Below are positions 42,184-53,060 of a stretch of DNA of 64,000 bases, piece by piece. The stretch comes from Pseudogymnoascus destructans. Its lineage: Eukaryota > Ascomycota > Leotiomycetes > Thelebolales > Thelebolaceae. The DNA is taken from assembly GCF_001641265.1 (NCBI RefSeq), contig NW_020167534.1, positions 248,001 through 312,000 on the forward strand. The letters run 5' to 3'. The translations under genes were made by a program, and so were the position numbers. A model generated the notes under the pieces. That model did not search any database, was not told the origin of the DNA, and was given only the letters and a program-made list of their open reading frames with translations. The number at the start of each line of letters is the position of its first letter. Position 1 is the stretch's first letter.

Positions 42184-44704
42184 ATGGGTACGTTGCCATT
42201 CTCCTCAACCACCTTTCACTTCCAACCTCTCCCCCACCGCAACTCCACACACAACCTTCCCTCCCACCTGCCTTGTTCACTGCACAATCGACATTCGTCG
42301 CTCTATTGTTCCCCGAACAATCTGTCTTCTTTGTCTCTCTCCCTCCCTCCCTCTTCCTCCCTCCCTCTTCCTCCCTCTCCCTCTTCTTCTTCCTCTTCCT
42401 CTTCTCCACCCTCACAAAGTACCTTTGTGTTCCGAAGCTTTGCTAACTCATCTTTCTTCTATACAGCGGACGAAGTTGATACCTACCGCCCAGTAAGTTC
42501 AAACGTTTAATCCATCTTCAATTCAACCCCGATATCAGGACAGACCTCGATGTCGCCACCGAGCTAAGTCATCAGCCCTACACTCGTGTCATCCATTCGT
42601 GACCGGGTTGCGACGGCCCTAAACCCCGCCAGCAACCCATACGTTTGTAATCCACGCAGCACAAGGCTCTGACACCACCCAACATCATCCTCAACTCACC
42701 TGCCTCTCAACTTCCTTCTCCCCAACACCACTTCTCAGTTCCCTTTCTAGCTTGATGGTCCGGCCAGATACTTACCGATCGCAGCGTGAGAGATCCCGTT
42801 CGCCTCGTCGTGGTCGATCCAGAAGCCCCGGTCGTTCAGCTCGCCGTCGCTCGTACTCTCCCCGCAGCCGGTCTAGAAGCCGCGACGACTATCGTAGGAA
42901 CGATCGCAGATCTCGTACACCTATGAACGGAGGAGGCGTCGGCGCAGGTGGTGGCTCGGGAGCTGGCTCTGCTTACGGAGGAGCCCCGCAGAGATCGTTC
43001 GAGGAACGCGCCGCTGCCAAAGAACAAATGCTGTCGACCGTTCGCGAATCGTCCCAGCAAGACCGTCGTGTATACGTCGGCAACCTAGCATACGATGTGA
43101 AGTGGCATCACCTCAAAGATTTTATGAGACAGGGTTAGTGAAAGGGCGGCAGTTGAAGAAACGATGGGTAGAGGGCTAATAGGGTTTGGTCTGCAGCTGG
43201 AGAAGTTCTCTTTGCCGATGTCTTGCTCCTTCCAAATGGAATGTCGAAGGTGGGCGCCTACACGTAGCTGTGGCTGGTTTTCTGGTCTTTCTTTTGTCTT
43301 GGCTATTGAAGGAATGTTGGATTGACGGGTTGGACTTTTGTCCGTGGGTTATGTAGGGATGCGGGTAAGCTCCTCAGTCCTCGTCCAACTGATGACGAGA
43401 ACGTGCTAACATCACCTCAGAATTGTGGAATATGCTACAAGGGAGCAAGCTCAGCAAGCTGTCAACACACTCAGCAACCAGAACCTCATGGGCAGACTCG
43501 TCTACGTTCGTGAAGTAGGAACAAACCCCCAGCCGTTGTGTGTGATGGAGGCTGATGTCATGGCAGGATCGCGAGGCCGAACCTCGATTTACAGCCCCTC
43601 CAACTGGAGGTCGCGGCGGATTCGACGGAGGACCAAGGGGTGGATTCGGGGGTAACTTTGGACCGCCACCGACGGGTGCTGGCGGGGCTGGCGGAGCTGG
43701 CGGAGCTGGCGGAGCTGGCGGTCGCCAGATCTATGTTAACAACGTTTGTCCCCTAACGATCCTTCTTTGGTTTTGTTCACTCGTGTTGGAAACCTTTATT
43801 GACTTGGCTGCGATAGCTCCCTTACACTGTAGGTTGGCAAGATCTGAAGGACCTGTTCCGTCAAGCGGGTATGTTCTCGCTCTTGGCCGTGGCTTTCAAA
43901 TAGCCATGTTCTTGTCAACAAAACTAACAATCGGGAAACAGCTCGCGAAGGTGCTGTCATTCGCGCCGATGTCCACATTGGTCCGGACGGCCGTCCGAAG
44001 GGCTCGGGTATCGTTGCCTTTGAGTCTCCAAACGATGCGCGCAACGCGATCCAGCAGTTCAACGGTTACGATTGGCAGGGCCGCCCACTGGAGGTCCGCG
44101 AGGATCGTTTCGCCGGCAACTTCGCCCCTCGTGGCGGCTTCGGCGGCTCTAGAGGAGGCCTCGGTGGCCGCGGTGGTGCTCCATTTGCTGGTCGTGGCGG
44201 CTTCGGCGCTGGGTTCCCAGGCCGTGGAGGCTTCGGCGGCAGCTTTGGAGGCGCTCCAGGTGGCGGTGCCTACGATGCTGGCCCAGCCTCGACTGCTCCT
44301 CCTAACCCATTCACCGATTTCGCCACGGCTGGAACTGACAGAAATGAGATCATTTATGTCCGCAACGTACGTAACCATCCTACCATCTCCTTTGATTCAC
44401 CACTGACTAAATCTAGTTGCCTTGGTCAACCAGCAATGAGGATCTCGTCGAGCTCTTCACCACAATCGGCAAGGTTGAGCAGGCCGAGATTCAGTATGAG
44501 CCCAATGGACGTTCGCGCGGCACTGGTGTTGTTCGTTTCGACACCGTCGAAAACGCCGACACTGCCATTTCCAAGTTCTCTGGATACCAATACGGCGGTC
44601 GCCCTCTTGGCCTGAGCTTCGTCAAGTACCAGACCCCCGGAAGCGCTGACGCCATGGCCATGGACACCGACGCCACCGGCCTGACGCAAGACCAGATCAT
44701 GTAA
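42184..44704 (+). CDS. GBP2: Three-RRM RNA-binding protein, Gbp2/Hrb1-like
   Basis: An SR-like shuttling RNA-binding protein, related to yeast Gbp2/Hrb1, which accompany mRNA export and quality control. Inferred exons: 42184-42187, 42467-42492, 42785-43133, 43197-43249, 43357-43364 (8-nt microexon), 43421-43514, 43567-43743, 43817-43868, 43942-44366 and 44417-44704; 491 residues. After MADEVDTYRP comes an Arg-Ser domain (RERSRSPRRGRSRSPGRS). RRM1 has VYVGNLAYDV and IVEYA, RRM2 QIYVNNLPY and GSGIVAFES, RRM3 IIYVRNLPW and GTGVVRFD. Gly-rich linkers separate the RRMs. The first two introns are long (279 and 292 nt). An alternative start at 42755 (MVRPDTYRSQ) would give nearly the same protein and resembles the spliced N terminus, so two start forms are possible. 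Confidence 0.88.
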
Positions 44705-45487
44705 GGGAGATGGGGAAAATCTTCGCTATCTTTCTTGCCCTTCTGGCATGTATACAAGATTGAAGCGACCACGTTGGCCCAACGCCAGACAGATTTTTCG
44801 CTAATTTGACATTTTTTTTTTTTTTTCGTCGTTCTTGTTCTTTCGATGGGGAATGCTGCCCTTTTTTAAAAAAAAAAAAAAAAAAAACAACCTGAGGGAT
44901 GGGGAATCAAGGGAAGGAAACTCTTGGGAGCGCAAGGCTTGGGGGGGAGTGTGAGGTTGTAATCGCTGGATTTCTCGTTTAAAAAAAGTTTTGGTGTGCT
45001 TTAACTGGAAGTTTTGCAATCCGCACGGCCTGGTTCTTATTAATTCTAGACTGCGAGGAATCGAATGAAAGTTGAGTCCCAAAATGTTCGCGTGCACTTA
45101 TTGTGTGTGGGATGGAATGCTATCTCGGTGCAGACTCTGTCCATGGTGCTGCTGTGTGTGAAGGTATTTATCCAGCTGCTCGCTGGTCGCCGCTTTCGAA
45201 GCAAGCCGTATGCCGATTTTATTGGATAACATTCATAGGCACATATTGCCCATACCGGTGAATCACTATGACTACGTCTATAAATCCCCAGCAATCCCCC
45301 CCTTGGTTTCTTACACTTCCCGTAACCATCACCAGGACCATTCAAAGCCAAATCCAGAATATGATCCAGAATATGATACAAACCCGCAGCCTCCCATACA
45401 GACACGCAAACGATACCACAACATATTTCCGAACAGCACACCTACCCCCCCAAGCTACCTCACCACGACACACCACGACACACCACC
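44705..45487. other. GBP2 3' region and intergenic stretch
   Basis: 783 bp. It contains a T16 run at about 44813-44826, and a T6/A20 junction near 44865-44887 that would pair as a short hairpin. These are in the probable GBP2 3' untranslated region. Frames on the minus strand here have no recognisable domains. No gene is called. Confidence 0.45.
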
Positions 45488-45838
45488 ATGTGCGAAATAA
45501 AACGCTACCGCTTCCCGGAGTGCTGCAACCGCGAGAAGTGGATCATCACCAAGAACCCGGCGTTCTGTGAGGACATGGCTCCGGGGGCGACGTGTAGACC
45601 ACAGTGTTGCCTTTTTATTGGGGGGGTTGTTGAGGTGGAGGTGGTTTGTGGGGAGTGTGAGAGGGGGGAAGGGGTGGGAGGCAGGGAGGTGGTGGGAGAT
45701 GGAGGTAGTGAGATGGATGGGGTTGGAGAAACGCAGCTTGATAGAGGGGAGGACGGGAGGGTGGGGAGGACGGGAGGGTGGGGAGGACGGGAGGGTGGAG
45801 AGGAGAAGGAGCGAGTGATTTGCTGCAGGCAAGTATAG
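45488..45838 (+). CDS. Possible small Cys-rich protein (uncertain)
   Basis: A 116-codon frame starting MCEIKRYRFPECCNREKW. The first about 45 residues have seven Cys residues and look like the N terminus of small Cys-containing fungal proteins, but the remainder is Gly/Glu/Val-rich and comes from a purine-rich repeat, including three copies of a 17-bp unit at 45749-45799. The real gene may be shorter or spliced at a site I cannot identify. No function is proposed. Confidence 0.35.
   Translation: MCEIKRYRFPECCNREKWIITKNPAFCEDMAPGATCRPQCCLFIGGVVEVEVVCGECERGEGVGGREVVGDGGSEMDGVGETQLDRGEDGRVGRTGGWGGREGGEEKERVICCRQV
45749..45799. repeat. 17-bp G-rich tandem repeat, three copies
   Basis: Three head-to-tail copies of GAGGACGGGAGGGTGGG, the last with one base change. 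The four closely spaced G-runs in each pair of copies could form a G-quadruplex. The unit length is not a multiple of three, so the same frame reads differently in each copy, which argues against it being under coding selection. Confidence 0.85.
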
Positions 45839-46285
45839 AAGGGCGAAGAGGAGGGGGGCGTGAAGCTGCCAAAAAAAAAAAAGGTGACTTCTGGTTTTAT
45901 ACCCGTGGCATGCTAACAATGGTTGCTCTGGGTATTAGAAACACGGCCCAACGTTGAAAGCCAAGAATAATGGAGCACATGAATTCCGATGTTTCTCTTT
46001 CGTGGATGGCAGGGCTAACTCGATAGCAGCGGAAAGTTCTGCGTTTCCTGAGAAAAAACCTCAGAGGATGGCGGAGGCAATATTATCAGCGACGTTGTAT
46101 CAATATTAGCAATAGAGTTTTGCTGTCATAAGACGGTATACTCGCATAGGAGAATAATTCATGTCCATTGGATTCATAAACCTCGTCTCCAGTGATGCAT
46201 CTTAAAAACAATGACCCAGACGTACGTCCGGCCATCTATTCCATATATTCATATACCTCCAACGCCAACCCTCTATGCTCTAGGC
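45839..46285. other. Intergenic region before SRP14
   Basis: 447 bp with no gene seen, containing a short poly-A run near 45873 and the SRP14 3' end on the right. Confidence 0.4.
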
Positions 46286-46815
46286 TCACTTCTTCTCCTC
46301 GCCCGCCGGGAGAACCACCTTCTTCTTCGCCTTTTGCCTTGCCTTCGCCTTACTCCTATCTCGCTTCTTCAATCCCGACATCCCGGCCTTGCATACCTCT
46401 GCGTATCTGCTGAAAAATCCCTCTAGGGCATCGGCGGTAACGACGGTCGAGAGGCGCACTTTGGATTTGTGCTTGCCGTCTGTGGCTCTTATGAGGAGGG
46501 TAAGGGGTTGTGTGGGCGCAAGGTCGGGGAAGGATGCCGCGTCGGCTTGCGCGGGGAAGGTGTCGGAGGGGGCTGAGGATGTCACTTTGAGGTATTAGCT
46601 ATTTGAGCCTCTTGGGGTGTATATGGCTACGGGGAAGGTAAGGTGGGAAACTCACATCGCTTCTGGGTTAAGAAGACAGATCCTTGGGTTTCGGACCTCT
46701 TCTTGTCGAAAAGCTCCGCGAGCTTGGTAAAAAACTAAGGCCGCAAGTTAGACAGGATGCAGTACACATATTTATTTCCCCAACTTACCTCATCGTTGGT
46801 GAGAGGCGCGGTCAT
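46286..46815 (-). CDS. SRP14: Signal recognition particle subunit SRP14
   Basis: Binds the Alu domain of SRP RNA and takes part in elongation arrest during targeting to the ER. Three exons on the minus strand: 46815-46789, 46734-46656 and 46584-46286, in phase, 134 residues. The N-terminal part (MTAPLTNDEFFTKLAELFDKK, then GSVFLTQKRL) and the central LLIRATDGKHKSKVRLSTVV strand match the family. The C terminus ends in a very basic tail (KKRDRSKAKARQKAKKK), as in other fungal SRP14 proteins. The third exon start was taken at 46584 because it completes the LT residues after QKR. The gene diverges from SGD1 with only 196 bp between start codons. Confidence 0.92.
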
Positions 46816-47011
46816 GGCGACTTAACATGCGACCATGTTGGTGGTGGGGTTAAAATCATATGGCTGTCGTCGTCGTGGTTGTGGGGCACGGACGGCGGAC
46901 GGATCTTATCTGCCAGAATTTCCCCACTCTCGTTACCGCCCGTGTCTAGCCTTGTCAATTTTGTCCGCCTTGTCAAAAAAATTCCTAGAGAGGGATCACC
47001 ACGGAGTAAAG
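46816..47011. promoter_or_regulatory. Divergent promoter SRP14/SGD1
   Basis: A compact 196-bp region between two divergent translation starts of genes both tied to protein-synthesis machinery (SRP and 40S biogenesis). Co-regulation is possible but unproved. No named motif is assigned. Confidence 0.55.
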
Positions 47012-49649
47012 ATGCCACCAAGAGACCAATTAAAGCTGCCGGCGAAGATTATTGAGGAGTTGGGTGGGAAGGGTATGTAGATATTAATACCTACTAAAAA
47101 AAATTTGAGTGAGCGGCGCTTATGGCGATCTAGATGTGCTTGGATACCGCAAACAGCAACGGCCTCTCGACCGCAAGGACAGGCGGAAGGCGGAGAGAGT
47201 CCAGAAGAAGGTGTCGAGGTCCGGGCAACCGCCTTTCAAGAAGCCGAAAGTGAACGACCCACGAGGCCGCGAGCCAGTTCGTTCGTCCACGAGCACCGAG
47301 GCGTCGAACTCGACCAAAGAAAGCCGCGGACCGAAAGAGCCCCAGGCTGCGCCGGAACCAAAGCTTAAGTCCATATTGAAGACAACTTCGCAAGCAATTA
47401 ATAAACCGAGTAAACGGATACCGGCGTCAGAACGTCTCAGGTCCCCAACCCCGCCACCGAAGGGGCCATCTCGCGCCGTGCTGGACAAACTTGCAGAAGA
47501 CGACGAGGAAATTGCGCTGTTGGAAAAGAAGCTCGGCATTAAAGGCAAGAAGGCTCTGCCGCAAGCATTTCGAGATGATGGACTGGATGAGCTGCTGGGT
47601 GGGATAGATGAGCTGGTTGGCGCTGAGGATGAGGAATTGGCGGAGAAGAGAAAGAGGAAGTCGGAGGGAGATGAGTGGTTGGATATGAAGAGGAAGAAAG
47701 CACGGAAGACGAAAGCGCAGGATGTCTCCGAGGTTTTGGACGAGGACGTGGGCGATGACAGCGATGCTGAGAGTGTGGACTCGGACCAGTCTGACGAATT
47801 CGGATTACAGAGCGACGAAGGAAGCGACCTTGGCATGGATGACGACGATATGGACAGTGATATGGGCGGCAATGCCGACGAAGATTCAGAGTTTTCCGAA
47901 TTCGACGAACCAGAAGAGCCAAAGAGGGTGCGTGAGAACCCATATCTCCCTCCCACTGCGCCAGGAACAGTCGCATCGGCCAAATATATACCCCCTTCGT
48001 TACGAAAACAATCCGCATCAGACTCTAAGGATCTTGCGCGGCTACGAAGGCAGATACAAGGTCTGGTCAATAAATTGACTGAGGCAAACCTCATATCGAT
48101 ACTGGGGGAGATAGAGACTATATACCGCAATAGTGCACGGCAGCACGTCAGCTCAACACTCGTCGATATACTACTAGTATCAGTTTGCGAACCAGCGGCG
48201 TTGTCCAACACTCATATTATCCTGCTTGCTGGGTTCATATCCGCGGTGTATAAGGTCATTGGAGCTGATTTCGGAACACAAGTCATACAACAAATCGTGG
48301 AGCGCTTTGACAAATTCTATTCGAATATCGCGGGAGTTGGGGATACCAAGGAAACTTCAAACTTAATAACCCTTGTTTCGGAACTCTATAATTTCCAGGT
48401 CATTGGAAGCACCCTCGTGTTTGATTACATTCGCATGTTTCTTGGTACTTTTTCAGAGATGAATACAGAGCTACTCCTCAAGATGATCCGAACTTCTGGA
48501 CCACAGTTACGCCAGAATGACCCATCATCGCTCAAGGATATTGTCATCATGCTCCGGCCTGCCGTTGAGAAGGCTGGTGGCGAAGCGAACATGTCCGTCA
48601 GGACAAAGTTCATGATCGAAACCATCAACGACCTGAAGAATAATAAGGTGAAGACGGGTGCAGCGGCCTCAGCGGTTATTTCTGAGCACACCATTAGGAT
48701 GAAGAAGACCTTGGGCACACTGAATTCAAGAAGTTTGAAGAGCAGTGAGCCTTTACGTATTGGCTTGGACGATATCCGACAATCGGACAGTAGAGGAAAA
48801 TGGTGGCTGGTCGGTGCTAGCTGGACTGGAAACGAGGCTGCAAACCGTGATGGAGTGCCATCTCAGCCAACTAGCCAAGCAAAAGAAGTCGATGTTGCAG
48901 ATGATATCGCAATGGACACCCGAACAACTGACCTTGCTCAGCTTGCAAGGGAGCAGCGTATGAACACAGACGTCCGGAGGGCCATCTTCATTGCCATAAT
49001 GTCTGCGTCCGACTTTCAAGATGCATACATGAGGCTGAATAAGCTGAAGCTTAAGAAATCACAAGAACTTGAGATTCCAAAAGTTCTTATCCACTGTTCT
49101 GGTGCAGAAGCAAGTTACAATCCATTTTACACTCTCATCGCCAAGAAGCTCTGTGGCGACCGAAAACTCAAGATGGCTTTCCAGTTCAGTCTGTGGGACT
49201 TGTTTAAGAAGATGGGAGAAGGAGACAATGAAGATGATGTCCCCGATGAGGATGATGAGGACGCTTTGTCAACCCGGCACATTGTCAACCTGGCAAAAAT
49301 GTTTGGCGCTTTAATTGTTGACGGCGGGCTCACGATCTCGATCTTAAAGAACTTGAACTTGACCTATCTACAACCTAAAACACAGGCCTTCGTGGAGGTT
49401 CTGTTCATCTCGATGTTTTTGCACCCGCAAAAGCAGCCAGCCAAGGGGGATGACAAGACCGCCATTGCCACCCTCATTGGACGAGTACAGGATATCCCCT
49501 CGATGATGACTGGCTTGCAGTACTTTATTCATAAAGTGGTCAAGAAGACCGATATCGCTGGGGGGGAGGATGAGAAGCTACGGGTAAATCAGGCTTGCAA
49601 GGTTGCAATAGACACTCTTCGGGCTCTGGCAGCAAGAGATGCTGTCTGA
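47012..49649 (+). CDS. SGD1: Nucleolar MIF4G-domain protein Sgd1 (NOM1)
   Basis: A nucleolar factor of 40S subunit biogenesis that interacts with the helicase Fal1 through its MIF4G domain. Two exons: 47012-47072 and 47110-49649, giving 866 residues. The joined N terminus PPRDQLKLPAKIIEELGGKVSGAYGDLDVLGYRKQ includes the conserved LPxKIxEEL segment. A Lys/Arg-rich nucleolar signal region (RKDRRKAERVQKK, KRKRKSEGDEW) is followed by an acidic Asp/Glu/Ser stretch (about residues 245-295). The MIF4G domain begins near LRRQIQGLVNKLTEANL and runs to about residue 560; the MA3 domain starts near RTDVRRAIFIAIMSASDF. The intron is only 37 nt, unusually short. The second exon could not start with ATG alone, as its first in-frame codon is GTG, supporting the splice. 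Confidence 0.92.
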
Positions 49650-50268
49650 GGTGGTGGCAGCGCCAAGTTCTGGCGGAGTTCCAGACGCGCCTATCAGCCA
49701 TGCGGAGTATGAGTGCATATTGTAGGGCGTGTAAGGCGAAGAATGTATGCAAACGCCAGTCCGTCTCCGTTACTCATGAGTCAATATATCAAATAGCTAA
49801 AATAGTGATATGACTTCTAAAAACGACCACCATATATAATGGGTGCTTAGGCCTGGCGACCGCCGTGAAATGACTACTAATTTAGGTGGACCACCGCGCA
49901 TTGAAGTCCGTCGGGTACCATCGGGTGGGATGACTACAAAAACTCAACAGAAAACAAAACCTGTTAGAGACTCCATAGATTTGTAGGAATCATCAAGGTC
50001 GTATTTTTATATTCATATAGCGATATTGGGCTTCTGCTGCTCTAGTTGACCGAGTCCGTTAAAACCGTCATATATAAATCTCCAATAAATGATAAAAGTT
50101 GGGAGTTCACTAGGATCAGATATCGCCGGCTCCTTTTGTTCCGGCTTCCGGTCTGGTGCTTTCCATGATTACCGACCCCAAAACAAAATTGACGAAACGA
50201 AGTAGAGCATTCAAATTCCCCAACATACCAGTGATTGAATCCGTTGATCGCGATTTCATATTTACACA
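49650..50268. promoter_or_regulatory. Intergenic region SGD1/LPD1
   Basis: 619 bp between two plus-strand genes: SGD1 3' end, then the LPD1 promoter and leader. No gene seen. Confidence 0.45.
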
Positions 50269-52015
50269 ATGTTTCGCAGTATCCTCGCCCCGAAGGCGAC
50301 CATGAGGTCTGCTTTCCAGCAATCATCGTGCGTCTCCTGCTACCCCAGACAAATTAGAGACTCGGACTGACAGCTCCTTTAGCCTCCCAACAGTTGTTCG
50401 CCCATCGTCCATTGCGGGATTATCAAGGAGGACATACGCGACACAAAATGGTTAGTAGCCATACTTGAGATGCTGTTGGGAATACCCTCACTGACACAAT
50501 GCAGAGGAACAGGATGTGGTCATTATTGGTGGCGGAGTCGCCGGGTACGTCGCGGCCATCAAGGCAGGCCAAGAGGGCCTGAAGGTATGCAATCCTCCGC
50601 CCAGTTCTACTGACAAAGGCATGTTTAATTATCAATTAGGTGACATGTATCGAGAAGCGTGGCGTACTGGGCGGAACCTGCCTCAACGTCGGCTGTATCC
50701 CTTCGAAAGCTCTCCTCAACAACTCGCATTTATACCACCAGATCCTTCACGACTCGAAACACAGAGGCATTGAGGTCGGCGATGTCAAACTTAACCTGGA
50801 TCAGCTGATGAAGTCAAAAGATACCGCTGTCTCTGGCCTCACAAAGGGTGTTGAGTTCCTTTTCAAGAAGAACGGCGTCAACTACGTCAAGGGCACTGCG
50901 ACGCTCACTGGCGAGCATGAGGTCAAGGTCAACCTCAACGAGGGTGGAGAGGCGACCTACACCGGAAAGAACATCCTCCTCGCTAGCGGAAGTGAGGCCA
51001 CTCCTTTCCCAGGACTCGAGATCGACGAGAAGAGAATCATCACAAGCACTGGCGCCATCGCGCTCGAGAAGGTCCCAGAGAGCATGATTGTCATTGGTGG
51101 TGGTATTATTGGCCTGGAGATGGGATCAGTATGGTCGAGATTGGGCGCAAAGGTTACAGTGGTGGAATTCCTTGGACAGATCGGTGGACCAGGAATGGAC
51201 GCTGAGATCGCCAAGCAAGCGCAAAAGGTGCTGAAGAAGCAGGGTATTGACTTCAAGCTCAACACCAAGGTCACTGGTGGCGATTCCTCTGGAGAGAACA
51301 TCAAGATCAACGTTGAGGCTGCTAAGGGAGGAAAGGCAGAGGAGGTTTGTTCCCCGTTTCTTGAGAAACCTTGAATGTATGCTGACTGAGAACATAGCTT
51401 TCTGCCGAAGTTGTTCTCGTTGCCATCGGCCGCAGGCCGTACACTGAGGGTCTTGGCCTCGAGAACATCGGCGTCGAGGTTGATGATAAGGGACGCATTG
51501 TCATCGATTCTGAGTTCCGCACAAAATTCCCGCATATTCGCGCGATCGGTGATGCCACATTTGGCCCCATGCTTGCCCACAAGGCCGAAGAGGAGGCTGT
51601 GGCAGCCGTCGAGTGGATCAAGAAGGGTTACGGACACGTGAACTACGGCGCAATCCCGTCCGTCATGTACACACACCCCGAGGTTGCGTGGGTGGGTCAG
51701 AACGAGCAGGAGCTCAAGGCTGCTGGCATCAACTACAAGATCGGCACGTTCCCGTTCTCCGCCAACTCGAGAGCGAAGACCAATATGGACACCGAGGGCA
51801 TGGTTAAGATGCTCGCTGATGCAGAGACCGACCGCATCCTTGGCATTCACATCATCGGTGCCAATGCAGGTGAAATGATTGCTGAGGGCACATTGGCGCT
51901 TGAGTACGGTGCGTCGAGTGAGGATATCTCCCGAACATGTCACGCGCATCCCACGCTCGCTGAGGCGTTCAAGGAGGCGGCAATGGCAACTCATGGCAAG
52001 GCTATCCACTTCTAA
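50269..52015 (+). CDS. LPD1: Dihydrolipoamide dehydrogenase (E3), mitochondrial
   Basis: The FAD-containing E3 component shared by pyruvate, 2-oxoglutarate and branched-chain dehydrogenases and the glycine cleavage system. Five exons: 50269-50327, 50374-50450, 50505-50584, 50640-51344 and 51398-52015, 512 residues. The N terminus is basic and Ser-rich (MFRSILAPKATMRSAFQQ), ending with RRTYATQN, a mitochondrial presequence with likely cleavage near there. The FAD-binding GGGVAGYVAA motif precedes the redox-active disulfide GGTCLNVGCIPSK (Cys86/Cys91). The NAD-binding glycines are VIGGGIIGLEMGSVW. The C terminus has the catalytic His-Glu pair in HAHPTLAEAFKEAAM and ends KAIHF. All exons join in phase. 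Short first exons encoding the targeting peptide are typical of fungal mitochondrial genes. Confidence 0.97.
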
Positions 52016-52667
52016 GAAGCCGGATCCATGAGTGCCGTGTTGCATATTCGAGGAGGGTGGGGCAAGAGGAATGATTGGTAGAGGCTAGATGCACCGGGGG
52101 TGCGCCAGTGATAACTGTGTAATATAGGCCGGACCTTGGGTAGGGGTTGCATCTTATGGTGGCCCACGAGAACAAAAACCCAAATACCTAGATAATTAAA
52201 TTCGATTTGGTTCTAGTTCAATGGTATTGCGCACTTGATGATATTATCCCTACATCCAACTCACTACCAGTCTAGTAGGAAATATTAACCCCCACACTAA
52301 TGTGAAAACCTGGGCATCTCAGCCCGCTGCTTCTGGGTCAAAGGAGCTTGTCTCTATTCCTAGCTTATATGTATACCGGCGCATTATAAGAGACATAAAA
52401 ACGCCCAAAGATAAAATGCGTGCAGATGATAAACTGGAAAGCACCGTAACAATCCACTAAAACTCAGCGCCACCGATATGGTGGTGGAGAACCCAACGGC
52501 CGCCCATCCCGTCGTATATAAGTATATTGTTCAGGGTAAGATCGTGCTGCTAGTGATACTCGATTACGGCAATCCAAGGGGCAGTTTCTTCTTCCGCACG
52601 AGCGGCAGATATCGCTTCTATATTGTAGATCAGTTTCAAGGCCAGATCAAAATTAAAAAGGAACTGC
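52016..52667. other. Intergenic region after LPD1
   Basis: 652 bp between LPD1 and a convergent minus-strand ORF. AT-rich 3' untranslated sequence; a 74-codon plus frame has no domain. No gene seen. Confidence 0.45.
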
Positions 52668-53060
52668 CTACCCCCCGCTATAGTAGCCTCGGCCACCCAT
52701 AACATCCCGGATTTCCCGGTCGTCGTCGAGACCTGCGAGATCGCACGCTGGGCAATCGCAGTGGTCACCGCCGCGAATATTGAGGACTTGGTTTGCTGCA
52801 TGCGTTGTGAGGACGCATGTCCGGCACAGATGGTTGCCTAGAGGTGAGATGGCAGCGCCGCAGGCACAGTTGACGTAGGCACGGCTTCTGGGAAGAACTG
52901 GCTCTAAGCCATAACGACTGCCCATGTAGGGTTCGAGAGAGCGGGATGAAGGGTAACGAGGCTCGAGAAGCGGCCGTGAGAGTGGGTAGGGATAACGAGG
53001 GTTGATTACGTTCATTGTGTTGTTTTGGATGATCTTGTCGCGACGGAGAAGACGGCACAT
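52668..53060 (-). CDS. Small Cys-rich protein of unknown function (130 aa)
   Basis: An ATG-initiated 130-codon frame; a second ATG at 53015 would give 115 residues. The N-terminal half is Arg/Pro/Tyr-rich (PRYPYPLSRPLLEPRYP). The C-terminal half has eight Cys and four His in a compact pattern, NCACGAAISPLGNHLCRTC, then HCDCPACDLAG, which looks able to bind one or two zinc ions. It ends with a short Gly/Tyr tail. I do not recognise the family. The Cys pattern is too regular to be chance, so I consider a real gene likely, but there is no homology evidence available here. Confidence 0.55.
   Translation of the reverse strand: MCRLLRRDKIIQNNTMNVINPRYPYPLSRPLLEPRYPSSRSLEPYMGSRYGLEPVLPRSRAYVNCACGAAISPLGNHLCRTCVLTTHAANQVLNIRGGDHCDCPACDLAGLDDDREIRDVMGGRGYYSGG

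Noticed and set aside
47120..48211. A 363-codon minus-strand frame within SGD1
   Set aside because: Ser-rich antisense shadow of the acidic and Lys-rich SGD1 coding sequence.
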